The position numbers and the translations under genes are program-made. 64,000 nucleotides of DNA, taken from assembly GCA_003254925.1 (NCBI GenBank), contig QANZ01053186.1, positions 449,637-513,636 on the forward strand, in the 5' to 3' direction. Under the pieces are notes generated by a model. The model was not told the origin of the DNA. It ran no database searches and saw only the letters and a program-made list of their open reading frames with translations. Below, piece after piece: positions 14,037 to 25,900 of the stretch. The number at the start of each line of letters is the position of its first letter. The first letter of the stretch is position 1. This stretch comes from Chamaecrista fasciculata. Lineage: Eukaryota > Streptophyta > Magnoliopsida > Fabales > Fabaceae.

Positions 14037-16640
14037 ATGGGGGCCTGACTTGCGATTCACACTTTCTCTTGTGAGAAAAGCAGGATTTTATTTATTAGTA
14101 TTATTGGTTGTAGTCATGTAAGGTAAGTTTGGTAAGGAGACAAAATATATTGGGGTAGGCTAAGATAAGGATCTGAGGGTAGGATGATAAGATATTTTTA
14201 TTCCCTTTTCTTTGTATATATATCATACTTAAAATGCAATGAGACGAGAAATAAATCCTGAGGCTCATAAATGATAAATCTCATATCTCTCTTAGAATGT
14301 TTCTGTATCTAGTTGATGCTAACCATAATTGTTTATAATTTTTTCCCCCTTTTCCAAGTACCTGAATTACGGTCAATAGGGGACTCCTAAGCATGTTTTT
14401 GTTTTCTCCAGGATATACATAATCTATTGAGTGAGTGTTTATGATTTGAATCCCTGAGACTCCGCTTTTTGAATAGTGTTCAATTTTTAAAACGCTGGAG
14501 AATGTTCATTAACTTTAAATCCTGTTATTATTTTCTTACTTTTAACATTATTGAAGTCCGTGCCAGGAAATAGATGTGCTGTGTGATGAATGGGTTCCAC
14601 AACTACATATTCCTCGTCTGAGAGATCCAGTATGAGCCGCCAGTGCTGGAGAGGTGATTGGTTCTTCTCTAGGAGAAGCACTTTAATTTATTTTCATGAT
14701 TTTATATGTTTGAACATTAGTTTTCATTATGTTTCTCATTTTCTTTGTGGATGAGGTGTCTTTCTTGAAATTACATTTCTACTGCTTTCAATACATAAAT
14801 TTTGTATAAAAAATTTTAAAGTGAAGTCTGTGATGTTTGTGACATTCTTTAATCCTTTGGGGTGTTTTGTGTATTTACACTTGAAAACGTATTTTTGGGT
14901 TGAAATAAGTATATATTCTTGACATATAATGGCTGAAATGAGTTAGGTTTCTTGCAGTGCTGCAGGGTCACATGCCATAATCAATGGTAAAGAAGTATTT
15001 AGTAGTAAATTTTGCTTCAGCAGAATATCTTCGGTTGATAGGTCATGAGAAGCTGCTTGTAAGGAAATGCTCCTCATATCACATATACTTTTCTATTTTG
15101 GATGCATGTTTAACATAGTGCATTAGTAGCAACTTCCTACTTCAGGATTCACACCCTTCTGCTCTTGAGAAATACGGTTTTGGTTCTTGTGCTCCTCATG
15201 AGTTTTTTGGAACAATTGGTAAGATTCTGTGTTCAAGTATAGTTCTAGTTACAAATTTCTTGATCTTTTTGGTTACAAATTTTTTTATCAGGAAATGCTT
15301 GTCCTCTTATAGTACTTTTCTTTCTCCCAGACGTGCACCTTGACTGAGTAGCCAGAATAGCCAAATTTTTAGGAACACCCGATTCAATTCTCTACTCTTG
15401 GGAACTTTTGACCCTGTTCGGTGCAATTCCTGGTTTCTCTAAAAAGTGAGATAATATTGTTGTGTAAGTATATTAAATAAGCTCTGTCTTTGTCTATCAA
15501 CTATGTGGTTCTATTCAGTTTTCCACCTTTTCATATATTAATCTGGAGCTGTGGCTAATAACGAGAAATGGTTGATATGTAAGGTTAGCTGAATTCTATT
15601 TGTCTCAATACTTTTGCTTCTTTATGCTGATATAAAACATTAAAGTAAGGACTTTCGTCATGTCCATTGACTTGACAGATGGAAATACTTATTAAAGTAA
15701 TGTCCATACTCCATAGACATAAGGTGACAAATGGAGTCTAAAATTAGTTAAGCTCTCTGATTTTAAGAAGCAGCTTAGTTGAATGTTCCATCTTAAACCT
15801 TGAGAGTTTTTATGCTCTCAATTATTTAACTACATATGAATCTCTTTATTGCTAATTCTTGTGACATCGCCAGTTTTAGTTTCGTATATAAGTGGCCTTT
15901 CACAGGGATGGACTCCTCAACTGGGGGATACAGAATGGCCTCTTTTTCTCAAGAAGCACAGTGGTGTATTTTAAGCACAATTACATGAATTCCTCAAGAG
16001 AAACTCTGGGGAAAAAATAGTGGAAAAAATAAGCAGGCCAAGAAATTGAGGCGCTATATTGTCGTTGAAGCTGTCTACTAGGTAGGCCTTGTCTAGCATG
16101 CTTTGTTCATTAGTTTTATGCAGTTATGAACTGTGATTTTCTATGTCTTGATCAAAAGGAATCAGTTAGAATAAATAGAGGATGTTTTTTTTTTTTTTTC
16201 TTTTTTTGCCCAAAGTATAAATAGAGCATGTGGTTTCTCATATTTGGATAAGATAGCTTCTTGCGTTATTGGCTTCTTGTTGCATGTTGTAAATCATCCT
16301 GTTTAAATCACTAGTGTATAGTACTGATGTTAGACCTGCTGAAGTTGGACATATAAAAGAAGAGAAAAAGAGGAAAAGAAGAGGGTTATTGAATCATTTC
16401 CAGATAGATATCACTTCTTTTCTCCTTAGATTTGTGTCTTAATTCACTTTTGTTACATGATTTTTTATTTTGGCCCAAACTTTTGTTACATGATTGATTA
16501 TTTAGTAAGTGACCGAAAATTAGCTGAGATGGTTTACATTTCTCTACAAAGGCGATGGTTTATCTTTAGGTTGACTGTTTAGCCGATGGTTTCAACACTT
16601 CTGTCACTATTGCCTTAGTTGAGCCTTCATGATGAGGAGA
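14037..16640 (+). pseudogene. Partial, broken copy of LCB1
   Basis: This stretch matches LCB1 from its intron 2 (about 2866) through exons 3-7 and part of intron 7 (about 5775), then jumps to LCB1 3'-flanking DNA (about 8838-9005). Exons 1, 2 and 8-12 are absent. Introns are kept, so it arose by DNA duplication, not reverse transcription. It is dead: extra bases in the exon 4 copy near 14996 break the frame; the exon 6 copy has TGA at 15345-15347 where LCB1 has TGT; and the exon 7 copy ends with TAG at 16079-16081 in place of the CAG codon. Divergence from the parent is moderate by eye. The left edge falls 16 bases after the helicase stop codon. Confidence 0.93.
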
Positions 16641-16786
16641 GGTAAACAATCCATTTGGTCGTGTTTCAATGACAAATAGAATAGTTATTTCTTTCACGAC
16701 GTCTTCACGTAACAAGTGATCGGACCTTTAATTGCATTTTTTTTAACCGTGGAGTGAGATGCAGTCATGTACTCTGTTGGCAATTA

Positions 16787-16983
16787 ATTTTTTTTTGAAA
16801 GTTTAAATGGGGGTAAGCACCGGTATCCCACTAGGGTCAGGGCATACCTCCCGACCTGTATGAGAATTTACGACAGATCATCCACCAAACAAGGCCCTCA
16901 CATCGATCAGAGGATTTGAACCCTCGCCATTATGGGATAAGAGTCCGAACCTTAACCAACTGTGTCACTCTTCATTGGCTCTT
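16787..16983 (-). mobile_element. tRNA-derived SINE
   Basis: Read on the - strand: a tRNA-like head with an A-box-like stretch TGACACAGTTGGTTAAGG and a B-box GGTTCAAATCC, then about 120 bases of body and an A-rich tail (the T run at 16788-16797 on the + strand). A perfect 12-bp direct repeat TGTTGGCAATTA flanks it at 16775-16786 and 16984-16995, a target-site duplication. It encodes no protein. I cannot name the family. Confidence 0.8.
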
Positions 16984-16999
16984 TGTTGGCAATTATTTA

Positions 17000-17885
17000 C
17001 TCGGACCAGAATCAACTCGCGATTGTGTTGTATTATTTTTTTTAATCAATTTGTTGCCGTATATCCATAACTTGATATTAATCTGTAACAATTAGGAAAT
17101 AATTAAATTAATCATTTTTATTGGAATACAGTTATCCTTACCTGATTTTTAGTCACTTGGTGAATTATAATTCTGAAATTATTTTTTCAATCCGTGTACT
17201 AAACATCATAGTGGGTTGAATTAAAGCGGTTGTCATGGCCATATATTCATTTATCTTTTATTTTTTTTTGGGTCAACTTGTGTATTTATATATCAAAAGT
17301 CAAACTATCAAAGTACAAATTTAGTAATTTACGGGAAGGAAAGCTCTCTTTGGAATTTTAGATACAATACAAAGGGGTCAGGACTCAGGACAATCCCCAA
17401 AGAAAGAGAAGATGTTGTAGAAAGCAAAAGACAAAAATGTATGACTTCTTTTACTAATTATTGAAAGAATTGAAGTAAGAGGCCAAGAGCCTCCGCAATG
17501 GCTGGTCATTGAGTTTATCATGGGGATGTGTAATGGGAAATAGGAATACAACATTTTAAGCTGCTCATGGTTTCAAAAAAAAATCAAAATCAAATCTAAG
17601 TGAGATGATAAGATACAAGTATACAACAAACATAAATAAATATGGAGTAAATTTTGGATTATATAACTCATGGTAATTAGTCCCTCAATGATACATGAGT
17701 AATGAGTTAATAACTCAATCTTTAAAATTTAGTTTACACTTGTTAATTTTTGAAAATTGTGAAACTAATATTTAAATCCTCTTGTTTTTGCAAATTAGTC
17801 CTTAAAAATGAGTTTAAGGAACTAAGTTGTATTTACTCAATAATTTCTAAAAACTAAAGTGTATAATAAATCTTTAAGAATTGAG
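17000..17885. other. Intergenic, with a palindromic MITE-like stretch
   Basis: No gene seen. From about 17640 to 17885 the sequence folds back on itself loosely (GAGTAAATTTTGGATTATATA at the left, diverged inverse at the right) and carries TTAGTCC-type motifs, resembling an old TIR element like the one at 40279. Boundaries are uncertain. Confidence 0.4.
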
Positions 17886-19700
17886 TTACGGCAAGCTTGG
17901 GACTTTAGCCGAACTATCCAATACAATTTCGAATAGATCAGCCTCAGAGTCGTCCTCAAAATCCACAACCCCATTATTACAATTGCAGCTTGCTTTGTTT
18001 ATAGAGCGATTAAGCCACTGAGAATCAATTCTTCCCATAGAGAATAGCTCTTTGCTGTCTTCATAGCCCAAAGTAGCAGTTGGGTGATTTACAAGAGGAG
18101 CTATAAAGCATGGATTTGGTGTTCTTTGAGCATTTGCAGGTGCATATTGGAATGCCCTCTGTCCAAAATTCACTAACACCATTATGTTTACATTGGCAGC
18201 CAATGTTGGATAGAGTGGTGTGCCAAATTCGTCTGATTCGCACTGTATTACATGCACCAATTCTGATCCTATTGTGAAGAAAACCTTCTTCTGTCTGGGA
18301 TCAAACCCACAACCTATTACCTTATTATCACTTAAACCTACCCATTCTTCTGCCTTTTCTGACTCCAATGCCAGTTTCTTTCCTGTGACAGAGTCACATT
18401 GATCAATGTCTCGTAACTTATAAACCTTCTTTTAGTTCTTTGTAGATGTAATCTGACCACCTAATTTTACCTATTTGAAATGACTGACATATTTATTAAT
18501 AACACTTGAGTGTATAATATATCAAACTTCTTAGATGTATATATCCGGAGTAAACTTTTGTATTTTATGCACTAGGATTAAGTGTCTGGTTCACTGATTG
18601 TCTTGTTTGGTGGCCAACTTTATCATAAAAACAAGAGTAAATTTATCATCTTTCAAGGACTAAATTGAGACATTTATCATTTTTATAGACCAAATCATTA
18701 ATTTACTCTAAAGAAAATATCAAAGCTTAAACCTGCTTTAATTTAGAATTTGGGCTAGAGGGTGATGACTTTATGTTGAGAATCTGTATTCTACATTTTC
18801 TACTTACAAAAGTGACCTAATAAGTAAAGACCCTTGCCTTCTCTGGAAAATGGTAAATGGACATTATATTAATTGAAACCAAAAGTAAGTAAAAAGCTAA
18901 AGGGAAGGTGAAGAATTACCATCAAGAAACACAGAACCATTGGAGTTGAAGTCGATGCTTCCTGAATAGCTTCCTGGAAATCTCAAAGGAACACATCCTC
19001 CTGCTGTTAACCCCACTGAAAACATCATACCTTCTCTGTTTCCTCCTTTTCTTTGATTACCATCACCTTCCATCTTGCTGATCCTTTTACCATTTGAATT
19101 CTGTTCTTGAATGAGCTTAATTTTATCCCCTTCTCCAATGTTCTTCCCTTCTTCCTCATAACCATTATCACTACCAACACATAACACAGTAATCTCAAAG
19201 TAAGCTTCTTGTGGGAAAGAACAGTTTCCCAAAGGAGGACCAGGTAAAGGCAAAGCTGTCCTAATCACTGAACAGGAATCATCAAAATCATCCCTTTTGA
19301 TCCCACAAGGTTTTAATCTTACCTTTTGCATGAAATCAGAAGATCCCTCACACACTTCCCAGCTAATCTCACACTCTGAAATTTCTCTTCCATGATCTTC
19401 TAAACCACACCCACATACTCCTTTCACACCCATAACACCTCTTGGCTTTGAAGGAGACAACATGTAGGAACCCAAACCTGTGAAAGCAAATTGAGACCAT
19501 CCGTTTTCTACAGCATCAACGGCCAGTGATGGATGATCAGACCACTTGAAAATTTGAGGCTTTTTATGGAGGCTGTCTGGTTCAACAAAAGTTTTATGAG
19601 GCTGTTTATGATAAACCCAACGCCAAATAAATACAAAGAGAAGCGTTACAATAAATCCCAGAGAGGCTACCACCATTGCGATATGTACCCATTGCTTCAT
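17886..19700 (-). CDS. Membrane-anchored SPRY-domain protein
   Basis: Two exons on the - strand: 19700 down to 18920 and 18382 down to 17886, joined in phase (GATG|GA AAG) to give 425 residues ending at TAA 17888-17886. The N-terminus has one clear membrane segment (about residues 7-27) followed by WRWVYHK, predicting a single-pass anchor. The C-terminal half matches plant SPRY (B30.2-like) proteins: FSVGLTAGGCVPLRFPGSY, GSIDFNSNGSVFLDG, VIGCGFDPRQKKVFFTIGS, FGTPLYPTLAANVNIMVLVN, then YAPANAQRTPNPCF and an acidic tail. SPRY domains mediate protein binding; the partner and role here are unknown. The intron (18383-18919) splits the SPRY domain. The gene runs toward the LCB1 pseudogene, with the SINE between. 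Confidence 0.88.
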
Positions 19701-20429
19701 AATTCAGATTCCTTCTGCTCTCTCTGACTTTCAAGCTTTTATGTACAAGGTTGCGCTTTTGAGGTTTAACAGAGTAAGACTTCATTGTCAGTTCCATTCC
19801 ATTTATTTATTTATTTAATATGTGTGGAAACCGACAAGCTTCCCTAATTCATTAATAATTCTCTCATTCATTAATAAGCACTGAACGCGTTTGTTGGTTT
19901 GTTCTGTTCTTCAAAACGAAGGAAGACTTGCTATATAAGTTGTGCTTTGCATTACAAGCTCTTATTTAAGGGGTTAATTAATTAGTGAAGGTGATTTGCA
20001 TTTAGAATAAAGAATATTATTTTATGTAACGTCATTAGAAAACGATGCTTTCGTGATCCCCTAGCTTTTGGCATCACAATTTACAAACACTACTTCAAAG
20101 CAAAGCTCAAAATGCAACCTGGGGTGGGTGCTTTCAACTGTTTTTATTCTTTGCTGACATTTTGGTTCTCTCATTTTCCTACACACACATGGTCAGACCC
20201 TAGTTTAGTCCTATTATATTCGCCCTTTTCCTTTTTCTTAATTGGCTTTCGTTGTTTTTGTGATAAAGGACTTCTTACGCAATCTGATGTTGGAGAAATA
20301 AAAAGAATAATTTAACATATATAGACAAATATTGTTGAGATTTGTGTACTTAATAAGTGACTATCTAACTGGCGTTTGTAAGAGTGAGAAACTTTTTTTG
20401 TGGTTTTTTTTTTAAGAAAAATGAAATTC
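19701..20429. other. Upstream region of the SPRY gene; spacer
   Basis: Promoter side of the - strand SPRY gene. An AT-rich TATATAAG-like stretch near 19932 is on the + strand; on the - strand it reads as a weak TATA-like element about 235 bases upstream of the ATG. Nothing else recognised. Confidence 0.35.
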
Positions 20430-20600
20430 AATTTTCATACACAAAATCTCCTTCAATCATTTGACAATTAAGAAAATCTCCTTCATACACAAAATCTCCT
20501 TCATTTGACAATTAAGAAAATCTCCTTCAATCATTTGACAATTTTCATACACAAAATCTCCTTCATACACAAAATCTCCTTCAATCATTTGACAAAGTAA
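20430..20600. repeat. Tandem repeats of an AAAATCTCCTTCA unit
   Basis: The block AAAATCTCCTTCA is repeated six times, alternately followed by ATCATTTGACAATT or TACAC, giving a composite minisatellite of short and long units. No coding content. Confidence 0.9.
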
Positions 20601-20774
20601 GGTTTAGCGTATAGAAATTAAAGTTTCACAATTTATATATAAAAATTGAAATATTTAGAGGCTATTGCACACAATCTTTGTATTGTTTGCTCTCTTGCAC
20701 TTACATATTGGAGTGTAATATAATCAAATTTTGGTCATTTCACTCATTTGTATCATGTGAAGCACTTCATGCAA

Positions 20775-21312
20775 AAACGGTCATTGGGTTTTTGGTCCTA
20801 AATGTATGTCTTAATGTTTAGTTTATTATGTTTCAAAATATTCAAATTGGTCCAAAATATTGGTAAAATGATTCATTTTGGTCCTAAATATTGGTAAAAT
20901 GTTTCTTTTTTGTCCTAAATTATTGAATTTGGTTATATTTCTCTTGTCTCTCATTTTAAGTTCAAATGACTCGTTAAGAGAAACTCATTGCTTTGAATTC
21001 GTCGAATTCGAATTTGAAACGAGAGAGATATGGTCAACTTTGCTTGTTTGACTATGAAAAGAGCGGTCTAATTTTAGGACCGATTTGACTTCGTTTGTTG
21101 ATAACTCCAACTGGATAGAGAAACTACTATTCGAGAACAATACATAGTTATAAACTTGTCACGTTTGAATTTGAAACAAGTCATATTCAATAGATTGGGA
21201 ACAAAATGAAACATTTTGCAAATATTTAGGATCAATTTAAACATTTTTAAAACATAATAAACCAAAATAAACACTAAAACATATATTTTGGACCAAAATA
21301 ACACTTTAACCA
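20775..21312. mobile_element. Non-autonomous TIR element (MITE/MULE-like)
   Basis: The first about 125 bases (TTTTGGTCCTAAATGTATG onward) and the last about 125 bases are imperfect inverted repeats; both ends share the block AGTTTATTATGTTT in inverted orientation. The interior has no coding region. A CATGCAAAAA / CATGAAAAA pair at the two flanks may be an eroded target-site duplication. Superfamily is inferred from the long TIRs only. Confidence 0.65.
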
Positions 21313-21537
21313 TGAAAAAATAGAAGAGAGAAACTCAGAGTCAGTCCTCATAAACCCTGCTAGAAAAAATAAAATAAAAAGAAAAATAAAAATCTCACCT
21401 TCAATCCCGACTCATCTCTTTGGGTCAAGAGAATTTCACAGGGACCTTATCTTTCAGAATATGAAGATGTAATCGCCGACGAAGCTTTGATAAAAAACAA
21501 TAAAGAGTGGCCTGCGAGGAAGATTGATAGATAGAGC

Positions 21538-21546
21538 ATGAATACT

Positions 21547-21581
<35 letters not shown>

Positions 21582-22926
21582 TTCCCCTTTCCTTCGGAAT
21601 CGCAGGTCACACAACAGCACCCTCCATTTTTCGTCGTCTCCTTCCCCCAATTTCAGAAACACACTATCAATCGCATTCCCATCAAAACCCTTTCTTCAAG
21701 CTTCACCCTCACGCCGGCGATGGCTAACCAGAGCCTGCTCCGCCGCAACTTCCGACATCGACATGGTCAAGAACAAAGAAGGCATTTATACCCCCAAACA
21801 GAAAAAAGTGGTGGTTCTATGGGACCTCGATAACAAACCTCCTCGTGGGCCACCATATCAGGCGGCTATGGCACTGAAACAAGTGGCTCAGCGATTCGGC
21901 GACGTCGTCGACATGTCTGCCTACGCCAATCGCCACGCATTCATCCATCTACCGCAATGGGTTATTCACGAACGCCGCGACCGCAAGCAATTCGACATTC
22001 TGGAGCGTAAAGGAGTCTTCACGCCTTCTGAACCCTACGTCTGTGGTGTTTGTGGCCGCAAGTGTAAGACTAATTTCGATCTCAAGAAGCATTTCAAGCA
22101 GCTCCATGAACGAGAGCGAAACAAGAAGCTGAACCGGATGAGATCGCTCAAGGGGAAAAAGCGTCAGCGTTATAAAGAAAGGTTCTCATAAACAACTAGT
22201 TCATGTTTTTGTGTTTCTGAACCTGTGTCTGAATGTGTCTCTATATGTGTCTCGATAAAAAGCCTGCCATAACTAATTCTATCTTAACTAACTCTACGTG
22301 CTATACATTATAGGTTCATATCTGGGAATGATAAGTACAATGAGGCAGCGAGGTCTTTGACTACGCCTAAGGTGGGATATGGTCTTGCTTCGGAGTTGAG
22401 GCGTGCCGGAGTTTTTGTGAAGACGGTAGAGGATAAACCTCAAGCAGCTGATTGGGCTCTGAAGAGGCAGATGCAACACTCAATGAGCCGAGGGATAGAT
22501 TGGTTGTTTTTGGTGTCGGATGATTCGGATTTCTCGGAGATGTTAAGGAGGGCGAGGGAGGCAAATTTAGGAACTGTGGTTGTAGGAGATTGGGACAAGG
22601 CATTAGGGAGGCACGCAGATTTATGGGTTCCTTGGATTGGAGTTGAGAATGGAGAGCTTTCAGAGAAAGACTTATTGCCTAAGAACAGAAGAAGTGAGTC
22701 TTTTGCTAAAGATGATGGCTTCTATTCAGTATCACATTATGATGATGATACTAGTGCTGGTATGAGCGATTTGGATGGAATTGTGGATGAGCTTGTTGCA
22801 ATGAGAACTGAGTTTAATGATGTGAGAAATGCAACATTTTCAGATGAGGATGAGGAAGAACTGGATGGAGATTATATGTTAGTTATTGAGGATGATGAAA
22901 CAGATGAGGAAGATTATTTTTACTGA
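21538..22926 (+). CDS. NYN-domain nuclease-like protein with a C2H2 zinc finger, probably plastid-targeted
   Basis: Two exons, 21538-22181 and 22314-22926, join in phase (AAA GAA AG|G TTC) to 418 residues. The N-terminus is rich in Ser, Leu and Arg with almost no acids, like a chloroplast transit peptide, ending near RRRWLTRACSAA. The NYN/PIN-like fold begins with VVVLWDLDNKPP (acidic metal-site residues), continues through VVDMSAYANRHAFIHLP, is interrupted by a C2H2 finger (CGVCGRKC...HFKQLH, about residues 169-190) and a basic linker, and resumes with VEDKPQAADWALKRQM and LFLVSDDSDFSEML. The tail is acidic. Plant homologues are usually annotated as putative endonuclease or glycosyl hydrolase; nuclease activity is inferred from the fold, and the hydrolase label has no support here. 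The donor GTTCTC is weak for a plant intron, but the protein continues perfectly across it. Confidence 0.9.
21541..21583 (+). repeat. (CTCTCA)n repeat inside the coding region
   Basis: A six-base repeat directly after the start codon encodes alternating Leu and Ser in the presumed transit peptide. Changes by whole units keep the frame, so length variation would be tolerated. Confidence 0.9.
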
Positions 22927-25900
22927 CTTGGTAAATTTTGGTGGTCTGGCAAATATTCCAGTGGCTTGTGATTGAACACACTGTTGAGACTTGATTGTGT
23001 CTCTTTAATGGAGCTATATTGCTTTCGGAAATCAGAACCAACGATCGAGATCGAGGCTGAATAAGGATTACACTTTGGATTTAGTAGCATCTTGGAGAAT
23101 TTCATCCTTACATGAATAAGTTTCATTGTTCATGCATATAGAGTGTTTGGCTTCGATAAGTTTGGTTGCTTGTATTGTAGACTGAACTGTTTTTTCAGTG
23201 CTGCCTCCATTTTCCTTCGTCATCCTACTAAAGGCAAACTACATTAGGTTCAGGACCCCAATGGTATTTCTTTATTTTGAATCGTTTCATACTTTCATCT
23301 TATTTTTTCCATGTAAAATTTGTTAATAAGACTAAATTTAATCCTGAAGTACATAACAACTATGATTAATAGAATAAGTGAAATTTGGCAGAGCCACTGA
23401 TGTTTCAACTATCAGGCTATTGCATTATCATTCTTCAGACTTCAATTCCATTTCGCCTGACCTGTGATGAGCTAATTTTAGTTAAATCTAAATTTCTAGA
23501 TAGTATGGGCCTGCATGGCTCATGTCCATTACCTACTAATTTAGAATTCATACATAAAGCTCGCCATAGTAATGTTAAGTTTACGGGCTAATAAAACTAT
23601 TTGTCTCAAGGAAGTTTATATGATGAAGATAATGAAAATTAAATCATTTATGTTTTTGTAGCTTCTTAAATGGATTATAATAATCCACGTTCTCCATTTT
23701 CTGACTCTAGCAACGTGAGAATTTTCAATGAAGAAGCATGTCAGAGCAAACACAATTATTACATTACGTAGAGCATATGATCATCCCTTCATTGGTAAAA
23801 TTCCGCAACCATTCTCCATTTAGTAGATAGTGGGTTTTCTGAGTTCTGCTGTTAATCTATGAACTGATTGTTCTTTTAGTATCCGACAGAATACCTTGTA
23901 ATTTGATAGTTGCATTTATTCATTTTTTGTATTGACAATTAAGCTAGGGACATCTGGGATGAGTTGTCGCATGATTTTGTTGATACATAGAAATCTGACT
24001 AGGTTTGTAAGAAATTTAGGTTCTGAAAAATGATTAAAGATTAAGGCTGGGTATTTTTCCATTACCTGCTTTCACTTGTACTCTGTAGTACATGACCCCT
24101 GTTTTGGAATTTAATTGAAGGTTTTTCAAACTAGCTTGTGAAGATCTCTGATAGTGGTTTGTAGATTGGAACCTTAACATTTTTTCTGAAAATTTTCAAT
24201 GCAGCCTTATTTATCCATACATACATACATTAATACACACACACACGCATAACAGAATTATGGAATTTCTCCTTATTCCTTGGAAAGTACTACTGCAAAG
24301 AATTTAACTGAACAAAATCCTTACTGTATAGAGAGAGACATACATACCGGGGATGTATAGATAGATACAGTGTTGCCTACAGTTTTGAAGCTCCTAACTT
24401 TCTGTTTGCTTATTGTTCCTAATTCCTATTCTTTAGAGTGTTTGACACAAATTTGTATTGCATTTTCCATTACTAATACATATTCTATTTTTAGTCATAT
24501 TTATAATTCACTAATTGATTGAATTCTTTACTAGTTATTAGTCAATACTTTTAATTTTTTTTTATTATTAATTTTTAAGTAGCAGAAGACAAAACTTAAG
24601 AGAATATCATCTGTCTTTTGTTTTTTATCAAGATACTTGAAGAGAAGGAAAAGCTCTTTCATGTAGTCAATGTGGCTTTTAAATTAAGGACTGGCAAAAA
24701 CTTCAAGTGTAACTCAGACTATGTAAACCAAAAGTAAGACAAATTGAATTCAGTTGTTTTTACATTCACCCGCCTGATTTGTACTCTCTAACAAGGGAAA
24801 GAAATTACTATTTAACTTGATGATATTTAAAATGCTTAATGGTGGAACTAGATTAACTTCATAGTCCATACCAATAAATCTTAGAAAAGCATCTAGCTGA
24901 AGGTTGGGGGTTTATATCTTGCTTTGGAACCATATCTGCATGGTGATGGTAAATATACTGTGAAATATACTGATTACTATTTTGGTTTTTGAACCATTGA
25001 ATGTCTATTTGATATTTTATAAACCCTGTCTTCTTTTACTCCTCTAGTTGCTCTATTTGATAGTTATGAAATAGGTTCTTGAGAAGGCACATTTGATCTT
25101 ATATATATTGTTGCTTCTTTTGTAATTTCGATTATGTAGGTGTTGCGGCTTGCTGGAGCATAAGGAGGCTATATAATTGTTATCATCAATTTTAAATGGG
25201 TAGTTTTGATTGTTAATTTCCTTTATATGTTTCAAGTGGTCCTTTGTATATATTTTCTTGACGGTGCCGGCCAAGGACAATTTTTTCTTGGCTTAGTTCA
25301 CTCTTCTCTGATTAGTTCTTGTCTTTTCAAATAAATTATTTTATCCACTCATCGATCCGTTTTAGGTTTAGATTTAAGATTAGGTCGAGATCTTGAGTGG
25401 CACCGAAACACAACAATACAGCTATTTCTCCATTGTTTTGCCCCAGATGAACGAGAAAGGAAGAGGGTGTTGGAGATGTCACCAAATTATGCAAAAAGTT
25501 TGTTTGGAGGCAAGTTCCTTTTTAGTTTTTAGTTTTTACTGTCTTTTGGAAATGATGTCACGTTTTAGTTTTTCGCAATCTGTGGTTTCAAAAGGAATAT
25601 GAACTGACAAGTTCAATATACTTGTACCTAAAATCCTAAATATATATAAACATATATTTTGATTCAACAACTCAATCTTTAAAAGTTTAGTATATACACT
25701 TTAGTTTTTCAAAGTCGTGAAAATAATACAATTTAGTCCTTTAAACATATTTTCTATGAAGTAACTTTTAGGGACAAAATGATTAAGATATATTAGGTCA
25801 ATGTCTTTTAGGTATTAAAAAGTATAAATTAAATTTAATTGCATTGTTAATTCATATATCTTTTAGAGACTAATTTTTAATTTACTTTCCCCTTTGTTGA

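Noticed and set aside
20430..20600. CRISPR-like array suggested by regularly repeated AAAATCTCCTTCA units
   Set aside because: Units are directly adjacent and composite with no unique spacers, in a plant nuclear genome; it is a minisatellite.
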